Source: Streptomyces tuirus
GTDB lineage: Bacteria; Actinomycetota; Actinomycetes; Streptomycetales; Streptomycetaceae
DNA length: 64,000 bases
Direction of reading: 5' to 3'
NCBI GenBank assembly: GCA_018195615.1
Contig: JAGTPG010000002.1
Location: 3,104,501-3,168,500 of the forward strand
Each line of letters starts with the position of its first letter. The stretch's first letter is position 1. Shown piece by piece: positions 16,579 through 28,160 of this stretch. A program made the translations under genes and the position numbers. The notes beneath the pieces were generated by a model, which did no database searches, was not told where the DNA came from, and saw only the letters and a list, made by a program, of their open reading frames with translations.

Positions 16579-18062
16579 CCCGTCGGCTGCTGCTCAGCTA
16601 CCTCAGCCTCGCCGCGCTGGTGCTGCTCTGCCTGGAGATCCCGCTGGGCTTCGTCTACTCGCGCGGGGAGCGGGAGCGGGTGGTCAACGCGGCGAAGGAC
16701 GAGGCCGAGTCCGTTTCGGCGTACGCGGCGCTGTCGCTCGCGGCGGGGCGGGCCGAGCGGGACCTGCCCGAGCGGGTGGTGCACTGCGCGCAGCGCATCG
16801 GAGGGAAGGTGGTGATCGTCGACGCCTCGGGCGCGCCGCTCGCCACCTCACACCGGCTGGACGTCGGGATGTCCGGCACCCTGGCCGCCCGGCCGGGCAT
16901 CGCGGCGGCACTGCGGGGCACCTCGACGGTGGACGTGCGCACCTCGAGGATCGGCGGGGTCGAGTATCTGTCGGTGGCCGCGCCGGTCGGCCAGGAGGCG
17001 CGGCCGGTGGGCGCCGTGTGGCTGACGGTGCCCACACGGATGGTGCACGAGCGCGTCCACCATGTGTGGCTGCTGCTCGCCCTGGGCGGACTCGCCGTGC
17101 TGACGGCGGTGGCCGTGGTCGGCTTCGCCTTCGCCCGCTGGGCGGGCCGCCCCATCCGGGAACTGGAGGACGCCACACACGAGTTGGCGGAGGGCGGCGG
17201 CCGGTTCACTCCGGTGACGATCACCAAGGGCCCGCCGGAGGTGCGCAGTCTGGCCGCCGCGTTCAACCACACCGCGGCCCGGTTCGCCCATCTGCTCTCC
17301 TCCCAGCGGGCGTTCGCGGGCGAGGCCTCGCACCAGCTGAAGACGCCGCTCGCGGCGCTGCGGCTGCGGCTGGAGAACCTGGAGCCGGACGTGGCCGCCC
17401 GTGCCCGGGGCAGCCTCACCGCCGCCGTCACGGAGACGGACCGGCTGGCCCGGATGGTCGAGCACCTGCTGGCGATGGCCCGGCTCGAGGAGCACGCGGC
17501 CATCCCCGCCACCGTCGACCTGGGCGCGGTCTGCGCGGAACGGCACCGCACCTGGCAGCCCCTGTTCGCCAAGGAGGACGTCTCCCTGGTGCTCTTCGCG
17601 GGGAGCGTGGGCCCGGTGCTCGCGGTGCCGGGAGCCGTCGAGCAGATCATGGACAACCTGCTCTCCAACGCCCTGCGGGCGTCCCCGGCCGGCAGCACCG
17701 TCACGATCGAACTGAGGCTGCAGGCACCGCCCCGGCGCGCCCTGCGCGACAGCCGTCCCGGCTGGGTCGACCTGCACGTCACCGACGAGGGCCCCGGCAT
17801 GACGGAGGAGCAGCGGGCCCGCGCCTTCGACCGTTTCTGGCGGGCCCCGGGCGCCCCCAAGGGCGGCACGGGACTCGGACTGGCGCTGGTGCAGCGCCTC
17901 GCCCATGCCAGCGGCGGCGAGGCGACCCTGCGCGCGGCGGCGACCGGCGGCCTGGACGTGGTGATCCGTCTGCCGTCCGCGCGACCGCAGGGCGAGGGCG
18001 GCGGGCCGGGCGGGGAGCGGCCGAGGAGGCCGAGACGGGAGGCGCCGGCGCTGCCCGCGTAG
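16575..18062 (+). CDS. Membrane sensor histidine kinase (partner of the OmpR regulator)
   Basis: 495 residues. TM1 at 5-27, extracellular sensor domain 28-163 (with a lone Cys at 71), TM2 at 164-188, HAMP to about 240, HisKA with H253 in SHQLKTPLAALRLRLENLE, then HATPase with N-box IMDNLLSNALRAS, DEGPGM (G1) and GGTGLGLALVQRLA (G2). A complete orthodox kinase. The ATG overlaps the regulator stop. The ligand is unknown; the operon is divergent from carbonic anhydrase/SulP and upstream of a PhoX-like gene. Confidence 0.92.
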   Translation: MTRRLLLSYLSLAALVLLCLEIPLGFVYSRGERERVVNAAKDEAESVSAYAALSLAAGRAERDLPERVVHCAQRIGGKVVIVDASGAPLATSHRLDVGMSGTLAARPGIAAALRGTSTVDVRTSRIGGVEYLSVAAPVGQEARPVGAVWLTVPTRMVHERVHHVWLLLALGGLAVLTAVAVVGFAFARWAGRPIRELEDATHELAEGGGRFTPVTITKGPPEVRSLAAAFNHTAARFAHLLSSQRAFAGEASHQLKTPLAALRLRLENLEPDVAARARGSLTAAVTETDRLARMVEHLLAMARLEEHAAIPATVDLGAVCAERHRTWQPLFAKEDVSLVLFAGSVGPVLAVPGAVEQIMDNLLSNALRASPAGSTVTIELRLQAPPRRALRDSRPGWVDLHVTDEGPGMTEEQRARAFDRFWRAPGAPKGGTGLGLALVQRLAHASGGEATLRAAATGGLDVVIRLPSARPQGEGGGPGGERPRRPRREAPALPA

Positions 18063-18233
18063 GGGCCGTCCCTCGAACGGCGCGTGGCACAGGCGGCACA
18101 CAGCATGCCGTCCCGCGGCCACGAGTTGGCCATGCCCTGTCAACCCTGTCCCCTTAGCGTCCCTTCCGCCTCCCCCACGCACAACCCTGCCGTCGACCGG
18201 CGGCAGGGCGGTACGGCACCTCTTGGAGTGAGA

Positions 18234-19390
18234 GTGGAACGTCGTAGCCTTCTGCGTGCGGCCGTCATCGGCGGTACTTCGGCCGCGTTGGGCGGAACCC
18301 TGTGGCGCAGCGCCGCGTACGCGGCCCCGGCCCAGCCCGGCACCGGCCCCTACGGGCCCCTGGGCTCCCCTGACGCCAACGGCATCCGACTCCCCAGCGG
18401 CTTCACGAGCCGGGTGATCGCCCGGTCCGGCCAGCGGGTCGGGGGCACGTCGTACACGTGGCACAACGCCCCGGACGGCGGCGCCTGTTACGCCGACGGC
18501 ACGGGCTGGATCTATGTCTCCAACTCCGAGATCAACCCGTCGGGCGGCGCGAGCGCGGTGAAGTTCTCGTCCACGGGCGCGATCACCGGCGCGTACCGCA
18601 TCCTGTCCAACACGCGGCAGAACTGCGCTGGCGGCAAGACGCCGTGGAACACCTGGCTGTCGTGTGAGGAGGTGTCCCTCGGCTACGTCTACGAGACCGA
18701 CCCGTGGGGCACGAACGCGGCGGTGCAGCGCGCGGCGATGGGCCGCTTCAAGCACGAGGCGGCGGCCGCCGACCCGGTGCGCGAGGTGATCTACCTGACC
18801 GAGGACGAGACGAACGGCCGCTTCTACCGTTTCGTCCCGACGACCTGGGGCAACCTGTCGTCCGGCACACTCCAGGTGATGGTCGCGGGCAGCGCCACGA
18901 GCGGCTCCTTCACCTGGGCCGACGTCCCGGACCCGGACGGCTCCCCCACCGCCACCCGCTCCCAGGTCTCCGGTTCGAAGTCCTTCAACGGCGGCGAGGG
19001 CTGCCACTACGCGAACGACACGGTCTGGTTCACCACCAAGGGCGACAACCGCGTCTGGCAGCTCAACCTCCTGAACAACACGTACGAACTGGCCTACGAC
19101 GACTCCCTCGTCAACGGCACGGCCCCCCTCACCGGCGTCGACAACATCACCGGCGCCTCCTCCGGTGACCTCTTCGTCGCCGAGGACGGCGGCAACATGG
19201 AGATCTGCGTCATCACCCCGGACGACGTCGTCGCCTCGTTCCTGCGCGTCGACGGCCAGTCGGGCTCGGAGATCACGGGCCCGGCCTTCTCCCCGACGGC
19301 ACCCGCCTCTACTTCTCCAGCCAGCGCGGCACCAGCGGCAGCTCCTCGGGCGGCATCACGTACGAGGTGAGGGGCCCGTTCCGCTCGTAA
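18234..19390 (+). CDS. PhoX-like (DUF839) Tat-exported protein, 3' frame broken by one missing base
   Basis: About 385 residues. The N-terminus VERRSLLRAAVIGGTSAALGG is a twin-arginine signal (RR at 3-4). The body has SFNGGEGCHY, YLTEDETNGRFYRFVP and SCEEVSLGYVYETDP, regions typical of the DUF839/PhoX beta-propeller that holds a calcium/iron cofactor. The last 30 residues (DGTRLYFSSQRG to GPFRS) return in frame if one C is added at 19291-19294. GTG 18234 was chosen because GGAG lies six bases upstream; GTG 18228 is an alternative. Predicted secreted phosphatase/phosphoesterase; no Pho box was seen. Confidence 0.82.
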
Positions 19391-19411
19391 CGCCACGGCC
19401 CGTCTTCACGC

Positions 19412-19429
19412 GACCATCACAAAATGGTC
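19412..19429. promoter_or_regulatory. Inverted repeat GACCAT-N6-ATGGTC before Excalibur gene
   Basis: Perfect six-base arms 19412-19417 and 19424-19429. It lies 22 bases after the PhoX-like stop and 70 bases before the next ATG, so it could be an operator or a weak terminator; the short AT-rich loop favours an operator. Confidence 0.3.
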
Positions 19430-19499
19430 ACCTCTGCCTCATCCCGGGCCGCCCGGTCCTACGGTCATCCCCTCACGTACCACCTCTGGGGGGATGACC

Positions 19500-20003
19500 A
19501 TGAGCAATCCGTACACCGGCCCGCACAACAACCCGTACCCCGCACCGCCCCCGCCGCAGCCCGGCAGACCGGCACCCCGCTGGGCCCGGAAGCGCTACAT
19601 ACTGCCCGCGCTCGGGCTGGCCCTCTTCCTCGGCATCGGGATCGGCGCCGGCGGCGGGGAGACCACCACCGACGCGAAGCCCGCGTCCGCCGATCCGCAG
19701 CCGACCGTCACGGTCACCGCGACGACCACGGCCACCGCGACCCCGCTCGCGGAGGAGCCGGAGCCCGCCCCCACCGTCACCGCCACGAAAACCGTCAAGG
19801 TCACCACCACGGTCACGGCGCGGCCGGCCGGGGGCGGAGGCTCCGACGACGGCGGCTCGGGCGGCTCGGGCGGCTCCCAGGACGTCTACTACGGCAACTG
19901 CAGCGAGGTCCGGGCCGCCGGCGCCGCCCCCATCCACCGGGGCGAACCGGGCTACGCCTCCCACCTGGACCGCGACAACGACGGCGTCGCCTGCGACATC
20001 TGA
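19500..20003 (+). CDS. Membrane-anchored Excalibur calcium-binding domain protein
   Basis: 167 residues. Proline-rich cytoplasmic head (1-30), one transmembrane helix (about 34-52), a Thr/Val/Ala-rich linker with repeated VTVTAT/TATAT, a Gly/Ser spacer, and a C-terminal Excalibur domain (YYGNCSEVRAAGAAPIHRG then DRDNDGVACDI) with the DxDxDGxxC calcium loop. Predicted N-in/C-out. ATG 19500 is favoured over 19494 because the GGGGGG block is properly spaced only for it. Function unknown. A clear hairpin terminator follows. Confidence 0.82.
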   Translation: MSNPYTGPHNNPYPAPPPPQPGRPAPRWARKRYILPALGLALFLGIGIGAGGGETTTDAKPASADPQPTVTVTATTTATATPLAEEPEPAPTVTATKTVKVTTTVTARPAGGGGSDDGGSGGSGGSQDVYYGNCSEVRAAGAAPIHRGEPGYASHLDRDNDGVACDI

Positions 20004-20004
20004 A

Positions 20005-20036
20005 CCGGACCCGCCGGTGACCATCGGCGGGTCCGG
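20005..20036 (+). terminator. Hairpin terminator after Excalibur gene
   Basis: Twelve-base perfect arms 20005-20016 and 20025-20036 with an eight-base loop, starting two bases after the stop codon. Confidence 0.85.
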
Positions 20037-20094
20037 CCGTTCCACCGGTTGGGCAGCTCGCACCGGGCTGCCCGGCCGACGGAAGGAACACCAC

Positions 20095-20613
20095 GTGGAC
20101 ACGACCGCGCCCGCCCCCGACACGCAGCCCGTGCTGCCGCGCGACGAGTGGGTCAAGACGTTGCCGCAGACCATCGTCGCGTCCTGCGTCCTGTTTCTCG
20201 ACGCCGAGGACCGGATGCTGCTGCTGCGCTACGCCGGGGGCCAGCCCGGCGCGGGGCTCTGGGGACTGCCGGGCGGCATGCTCGACCACGGTGAGGATCC
20301 CGTCGCCGCCGCGTGCCGGGAGGTGTGCGAGGAGACCGGGATCGTGCTCGACGGCCCGCCCCGGCTCATCGGGTACGACCACCGGGCCGATGTGAAGGAC
20401 ACGGGGCCGGTGATCGACTTCTACTTCTACGGCGGCCGGCTCCCGGGCGAGCCGTCGGTCCGGCGCAGTGCCGAGCACGACGACGACGGCCTGTTCGCCC
20501 TCGCCGGCCTGGGATCCGTCCGGCTGTCCACCCCGCTGCCGGCCCTCACCGCCCTGCACAGCGCCGCCCTCACGGGCACCGTCGTATGCCTGCGGGAAGG
20601 GCGGCCCCAGTGA
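20095..20613 (+). CDS. Nudix hydrolase
   Basis: 172 residues from GTG 20095 (GGAAGGA eight bases upstream). The Nudix box is complete: GGMLDHGEDPVAAACREVCEETGI fits G-x5-E-x7-REUxEExGU at residues about 60-83. Hydrolyses a nucleoside diphosphate linked to another moiety; substrate unknown. Its TGA overlaps the GTG of the serine hydrolase (GTGA), indicating coupled translation. Confidence 0.9.
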   Translation: MDTTAPAPDTQPVLPRDEWVKTLPQTIVASCVLFLDAEDRMLLLRYAGGQPGAGLWGLPGGMLDHGEDPVAAACREVCEETGIVLDGPPRLIGYDHRADVKDTGPVIDFYFYGGRLPGEPSVRRSAEHDDDGLFALAGLGSVRLSTPLPALTALHSAALTGTVVCLREGRPQ

Positions 20614-21787
20614 GCGCGCTCCGTCGCCCTGTGGCGGTCGTCGCCGTTTCCCTCGCGCTGTCCCTGGCCCTGACCACACCCTCGTCCGGTACGGCGACGC
20701 CCTCGCCGCAGGACGAGGCCTCCGCCGCTCTGGACGCCACCCGGGCCATCAGCCTGACCCTCCGCGTCCGCGACGGGCGGCACACCACGGAGGCCACCGC
20801 GGGAGAGGCCGTCCTGGGCAGCGGCCGGCCCGTGCCGGGCGGGGCGCACTTCCGGGCCGCCAGCGTCACCAAGTCCTTCGTGGCCACGACCGTCCTGCAA
20901 CTGGCCGCCGAGCGGCGCCTGTCGCTGGACGACACGGTGGAGCACTGGCTGCCCGGCCGCGTCCGGGGGAACGGCAACGACGGCGGCCGCATCACCGTCC
21001 GGCACCTGCTCCAGCACACCAGCGGACTGCACGACCACGACTCCACCGAGCTGACCGGCAGAACGGCCCAGGACTTCGAACGGCACAGGTTCGACCGCAT
21101 CGACCCCGAGCGGCTCGTCACCGCCGCGCTGCGGCACGCCCCCGACTTCCCCCCTGCCGGCCCCGACGACCCCGAGCCCCGCTGGAGCTACTCCAACACC
21201 GGCTACCTCCTCCTGGGCGCCGTCATCGAGAAGGTGACGGGACGCCCCTGGGCCGAGGAGGTGCACGACCGGATCGTCCGCCGCCTGGGCCTGGACGGCA
21301 CCCGGATCCCCGGGGACGATCCGCACCTGCCGAAGCCCCACGCGCACACGTACCATCGGTTCGAAGGGTCCGGCCACTGGACCGACACCACCACCCGCGG
21401 CATGTCCTGGGCCGGCCCCGCCGGGGCGCTGGTCGCCACCTCCCGCGACCTGGACCGGTTCTTCACGGCCCTGCTCGCCGGGGAGCTGCTGCCGCCCCGC
21501 GAACTCGCCGCGATGCGCACCACGGTCCCCAGCAACGCGGAGCACCAGCGGTTCACGCCCGGCATGCGCTACGGCCTCGGTCTGATGCGGCAACCGCTGC
21601 CGTGCGGCGGCAGTCGCTGGGGCATCACGGCGACCTCGAAGGCACCTTCGTCAGAACGGGCTTCACCGCCGACGGGAGACGGTCGGTGGTCGTCACGGTC
21701 AGCGGCCGCACCACGGACGACACCCAGCTCCTCGCCACGGAGAAGACCCTGCAGAAGCTCATCGACCGGATGCTGTGCCGACGGTGA
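20610..21787 (+). CDS. Secreted beta-lactamase-fold serine hydrolase, frame broken by one missing base
   Basis: About 392 residues. Signal peptide 1-30 (LRRPVAVVAVSLALSLALTTP). Active-site motifs of class C/DD-peptidase type: SVTK (SxxK) near residue 90, YSN (YxN) near 195, and HHGD replacing the KTG/HTG box. After RWG the reading frame changes; adding one G in 21619-21622 gives RWGHHGDLEGTFVRTG and continues to ADGRRSVVVTVSGR and the stop at 21787. Probably a DD-carboxypeptidase/esterase acting outside the cell; not necessarily a beta-lactamase. Confidence 0.85.
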
Positions 21788-21794
21788 CCACCTC

Positions 21795-23125
21795 TCAGGA
21801 CAGCAGGTCCACGGCCCGCACCCGGTCCTGGTGGACCAGCACGTCGAAGCAGCGGCCCAGCGCGATGTCGAACCAGTTCCGCTCCTCCGGATAGGCGGTA
21901 CCGACGCTGCGTGTGGGCCGGGCCGCGGCGAGCCAGGAGCGGGCCGCTCCCGGGGCGGTCCGCAGGTCCAGGACGTAGCGGTCGTACCGCACCTGGTCCA
22001 GCGTGTGCTCGTTGCTGCCGGTTCGCGGGGGCCCGACCGTGTGGCTGAGCATGTGCGTCTCCTCCGGGTCGGTGGCCTTGAACGAGCCCTGGCCGAAGGT
22101 GAGTCCGACGCTCACATAGCCGCTGCCGAGCCGGTCCCGCAGGAACGCGCCCTGCGTCTTGGGCAGCTTCCGCGGGTCCTCGGGGGTGTAGCCGATGTGG
22201 TTGTTGTGGCCGGACAGCAGGATCCGGTGCCCGGTGTGCTCGCGCCACCAGACGACGTTGTCCGCCATGACGTCGTCCCGCCAGCGCATGGCCTCGGCGA
22301 CCTGCCGCGGATCGGCGAAGTCGAATCCGTACCCGGTGGCCGTCTGGTCGATCACCGTCGCGTGCCGCAGCACCTCGGCGAACTCCCGCCGCGCGTCCTC
22401 GGCGCGCGGGCCAGTGACTCCAGCAGCTCCAGGGCGCGTCCGGTCCGGGAGGCCATGTCCTGCCGTTCGGCGAGCGGGCGGGCGAGATACGCCTTCTGGT
22501 ACTCGCCGGAGGGGAGGGCCGGCCGCAGTCCCCGGTACAGCTCCTCGAACCGCGGTGCGAGATCCGGCCGGACCCGTCCCACGTACGCCGTCACCCGGTC
22601 GTACAGCTCGGGCCCCGTGTAGCCCCAGTCGTCGCCCATGAACCGCACCGGGTCCCGCGGGTGCCGGCGGTTGTACTCCCGCATCCACTCCACCAGTCGC
22701 AGGTTCTCGACGGTGGGGTTCAGCGCGTACGTGTACTGGAAGTCCTCCCGCATGACGCGCTCGGGGTCGCCCTTGCCGTGCACGACGTACTCGTCGAGAC
22801 GCACGCCGGTGCTCCAGGCCGTCTCCAGCGCGAAGGTCCGAAAGCCACGCCGCTCCACCAGATACCGGAACACCCGTTCCTTCACGGTGAGGAACTCGTG
22901 CGACCCGTGCGTGGCCTCTCCCATCCCCACCACGACCGCGTCCCCGACCGCCCTGCCGACCGGCCGCAGGTCCCGCACGTCCCCGCCGGGTTCAGCGGTG
23001 CGCAACGGACTCGCGGCCCGCTCCAGAGCCGGCACGACGGGGTCCTCCGCAGCGGTGGCCGCCGGGGTCGGAGCCAGGAGCGACAACGCGAGAACGACGA
23101 AGGTCCATGGACGCAGGCACGACAT
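21795..23125 (-). CDS. Secreted erythromycin-esterase family protein, frame broken by one missing base
   Basis: About 443 residues. Signal peptide 1-26 (LALSLLAPTPAATAAEDP). The family motif GMGEATHGSHEF (catalytic His/Glu region) lies near residue 60, followed by ETAWSTGVRLDEYV; the second half (GHNNHIGY, SVGLTFGQGSF, RYDRYVLDL) is in another frame and joins after adding one base in the G run 22408-22410 (SLAPRAEDARREF). The family hydrolyses esters, and macrolide resistance has been shown only for Ere members; a secreted Streptomyces relative more likely has another ester substrate. It converges on the serine hydrolase with a seven-base gap. Confidence 0.85.
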
Positions 23126-23216
23126 ACCCCCATACGTGCCCTGCCCGGATCAGCCGCGCCGCAGCAGGCCCGGCCATTCACCCGAACGGGGGCTCGCGCA
23201 CTTGCGTGGGGGTTCC

Positions 23217-23516
23217 TCAATCAGCGCCCTCGAGCTCGATGTCGAGGATCTCGGCGAGCCGGGACAATCCCTCCAGGGCGCGCTCCCGGTGCGCGGGCAC
23301 GACGCGTGGGCGCTCGGCCGGTGGCAGATGCTCGTCGGCCTCGGCAAGGAGGTCCGCGTACTCGCCCATCAGCTGCACGGCGAGATTCGCGAGCTGTCCC
23401 GCTCTGCGGTGCACGGGGTCGCCCGGGTTCAGTTCGGCTTCGAAGATCTCCAGTGCCTCGTCCAGGTGCGAGCGTCGTCCTGCGCTGAGGGTGCCCGGGG
23501 CCGGCTTCTTGTCCAT
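23217..23516 (-). CDS. Conserved small protein of unknown function
   Basis: 99 residues from ATG 23516. Largely helical and acidic (DEALEIFEAELNPGDPVHRRAGQLANLAVQLMGEYADLLAEADEH), with a heptad-like spacing of Leu/Ala suggesting a helical hairpin. No signal peptide or cofactor motif. It lies downstream of ppdK on the same strand but after a hairpin, so it is probably independently transcribed. I cannot assign a function. Confidence 0.6.
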   Translation of the reverse strand: MDKKPAPGTLSAGRRSHLDEALEIFEAELNPGDPVHRRAGQLANLAVQLMGEYADLLAEADEHLPPAERPRVVPAHRERALEGLSRLAEILDIELEGAD

Positions 23517-23560
23517 GCCTGAGTGTCCCGCAGAGGGGACGCGAGGAAAGCGCCCATGAG

Positions 23561-23600
23561 GAAGGGGCGGCACCTCCGCACAAGGTGCCGCCCCCCTCTT
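23561..23600 (-). terminator. Hairpin terminator after ppdK
   Basis: Twelve-base perfect arms 23564-23575 and 23583-23594 around a seven-base loop, with further partial pairing (GAAG/CTTC) outside, between the ppdK stop (23685) and the next minus-strand gene. Confidence 0.75.
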
Positions 23601-23684
23601 CTCGTGCACCGGAGCCGCCGCGATCGGTGAGGGTCGGGGACCGTCGACGGCTCCGGGTTCTGTGGGCCCTGGACGGGCCACGGT

Positions 23685-26431
<2,747 letters not shown>

Positions 26432-26597
26432 GGGTCTCGACTCCTCGAGGACGCGGTGGCTGCCCTGACGGCGAGGAACATACCCAGATCAAAGGCTTCT
26501 GGGTACGTCCACTCGCGCGTCATGCGCCTGTAACCACTCGTCCGCCAGCGGATCGAAAGTCAAGGCTCGGCAAGCGATCACAGCCGCATGTTTTCAC

Positions 26598-26613
26598 TTC
26601 TTGAACGCAAGAA
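26598..26613. promoter_or_regulatory. Palindrome TTCTTG-AACG-CAAGAA upstream of ppdK
   Basis: Perfect six-base arms around a four-base centre, about 170 bases upstream of the ppdK start. Suits a dimeric regulator. Not the HspR HAIR or CIRCE element. Confidence 0.45.
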
Positions 26614-26633
26614 CCTCCCTGGACCCCTCTGGG

Positions 26634-26647
26634 CGCTCATCTGAGCG
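26634..26647. promoter_or_regulatory. Dyad CGCTCA-TC-TGAGCG, copy 1
   Basis: Six-base arms with a two-base centre. An identical 14-base copy lies at 26736-26749, 102 bases away; the two flank the long palindrome at 26684-26712. Confidence 0.45.
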
Positions 26648-26683
26648 ATGTTTCCGCACATTTGATTTCGCTCGATGAACGAT

Positions 26684-26712
26684 CAAAGGGTGGCACTCAG
26701 TGCCACCCTTTG
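26684..26712. promoter_or_regulatory. 29-base near-perfect palindrome (14-base arms)
   Basis: Arms 26684-26697 and 26699-26712 are exact reverse complements around a single C. It may be the terminator of the ROK transcript (126 bases past its stop) or a high-affinity operator; the very short centre is unusual for a terminator. Confidence 0.55.
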
Positions 26713-26735
26713 GAGAAGTGCAGTCGCTCAAGATC

Positions 26736-26749
26736 CGCTCATCTGAGCG
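26736..26749. promoter_or_regulatory. Dyad CGCTCA-TC-TGAGCG, copy 2
   Basis: Exact repeat of the dyad at 26634-26647 in the same orientation. Confidence 0.45.
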
Positions 26750-26837
26750 CAACCCTTATCAAGGGTGGCGAGAATCACGCTGCCACAGCTGCCCGGATTT
26801 CACCATGCGGACGTGTCCCGGGACGGAAACGCGCCCG

Positions 26838-28040
26838 TCACACCCCGAGGGCGCGCAACCGCTCCTCGACCCGCTCCGGGGCGTACAGATGCTCCACGAC
26901 CATCGCGCCGGCCCCCACCAGCCCGGCTCGCTCCCCGAGCCGCGAGGTCACGACGTCCAGGTGGACGGTGGAGCGGGGCAGGGCCCGCTGGTAGAGCAGT
27001 TCGCGCACGCCGGTGAGGAAGGGGGTTCCGGCCAGATCCCCGGCGATCATCAGAACCCCGGGGTTGAGCAGCGTCACGACGGTCGCCAGCACGTCCCCGA
27101 CCCGGCGCCCGGCCTCCCGGGCCAGTCCGACCGCCTCGGGGTGCCCGGACGCCAGCAGGTCCCGCACATCCGAGCCGGACGCCGCCGGCACCCCGGCCTC
27201 CGCCAGCCGCCGGGCCACCGCACCGCCGCTCGCGACGGCGGCCAGACAGCCGTAGGAACCACACCGGCACAGCGCCTGGGCGCCCTCCGGCACCCGGATG
27301 TGCCCGATGTCCCCCGCGCCGCCGTCGACGCCCCGGAACACCGAGCCGCCGACCACGACCCCGGCACCGATGCCGGTGGAGACCTTCACCAGCACGAAGG
27401 CGGAGCAGTCGGGGTAGCCGGTGCGCTGTTCGCCGTAAGCCATGAGGTTGGCGTCGTTGTCCACCAGCACCGGTACGGCGGCGGCGCCGGTGTGCTCGGT
27501 GAGCGCCCGGGCCAGCCGGCCCCGTATGTCGTAACCGTCCCAGCCGGGCATGATCGGCGGCTGGACCACGCGGCCGGTCTCGGTGTCGACCGGGCCGGGC
27601 ACCGCGAGGCCGACGCCGCACACCGACCCGGCCGGGCGTCCGGCCTTCTCCAGCAGTTCGGCGAACCAGCGGCCGAGTTCGCCGAGCACGGCGTCCGGGC
27701 CGTCCTCGACGACGAGGGTGCCGGAGTGCTCGGCGAGGATCTCGCCGCTCAGCGACAGCACGGCCGCCCGCGCGTGCCGGGTGTCCAGGTCCGCGGCGAG
27801 GACCACCGCGTGCTCGTCGTCGAACTCCAGGGTGATGGAGGGGCGTCCGCCCAGCGGTGAGTCCACCGGCCCCCCGGCGCCCTCGCGCAGCCAGCCCGCC
27901 CGGAAGAGCCGGTCGAGGCGTTGCCCGACGGTGGCCCGGGAAAGTCCGGTCGCCTGCTGCAGGGCACCCCGGGTCACGGCGCGGCGACTGCGCACCAGTT
28001 CGAGCAGTTCGCCGGCGCTCGCCTGAACACGTCCCGACAT
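26838..28040 (-). CDS. ROK-family transcriptional regulator
   Basis: 400 residues from ATG 28040 (GGGGG five bases upstream; a GTG two codons earlier is possible). N-terminal winged helix (VTRGALQQATGLSRATVGQRLDRL, residues about 22-45), then the sugar-kinase-like ROK fold with GVGLAVPGPVD, LVDNDANLMA, and the zinc motif CRCGSYGCLAA (CxCGxxGC). Members are sugar-responsive repressors. It is divergent from two debranching-type glycosidase genes and probably controls them through the 120-base shared region. Confidence 0.9.
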   Translation of the reverse strand: MSGRVQASAGELLELVRSRRAVTRGALQQATGLSRATVGQRLDRLFRAGWLREGAGGPVDSPLGGRPSITLEFDDEHAVVLAADLDTRHARAAVLSLSGEILAEHSGTLVVEDGPDAVLGELGRWFAELLEKAGRPAGSVCGVGLAVPGPVDTETGRVVQPPIMPGWDGYDIRGRLARALTEHTGAAAVPVLVDNDANLMAYGEQRTGYPDCSAFVLVKVSTGIGAGVVVGGSVFRGVDGGAGDIGHIRVPEGAQALCRCGSYGCLAAVASGGAVARRLAEAGVPAASGSDVRDLLASGHPEAVGLAREAGRRVGDVLATVVTLLNPGVLMIAGDLAGTPFLTGVRELLYQRALPRSTVHLDVVTSRLGERAGLVGAGAMVVEHLYAPERVEERLRALGV

Positions 28041-28061
28041 GCGCACCCCCTTGTGTTTTCC

Positions 28062-28084
28062 AACCCTGCATTACATATTGGGTT
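28062..28084. promoter_or_regulatory. Candidate ROK operator (AACCC...GGGTT) in divergent region
   Basis: AACCC at 28062-28066 and GGGTT at 28080-28084 bracket the AT-rich TGCATTACATATT; a third AACCC lies at 28104-28108. This is the only AT-rich spot of the 120-base divergent region and likely contains promoter elements. Confidence 0.3.
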
Positions 28085-28160
28085 TTGCGTGTTAAATAGA
28101 CGTAACCCTACGGTAGCCCTCGCCGAACTGGTCGGCCGTACGTCTTTGGGAGAGCCCCGA

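Larger units (their letters stand above)
26432..26837. other. 406-base non-coding region between ppdK and the ROK gene, rich in dyads
   Basis: No credible gene. It is less GC-rich than the flanks and contains four inverted repeats: 26598-26613, two identical copies of CGCTCA-TC-TGAGCG at 26634-26647 and 26736-26749, and a 29-base near-perfect palindrome at 26684-26712. It must contain the ppdK promoter (minus strand) and the end of the ROK transcript. A small RNA is possible but not shown. Confidence 0.6.

Noticed and set aside
18063..18233. PHO box upstream of the PhoX-like gene
   Set aside because: No tandem GTTCACC-like direct repeats found; phosphate control not supported by sequence.
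21795..23125. Erythromycin-esterase-like gene as a macrolide resistance determinant
   Set aside because: Family similarity only; it is secreted and typical of Streptomyces housekeeping paralogues, with no resistance context.
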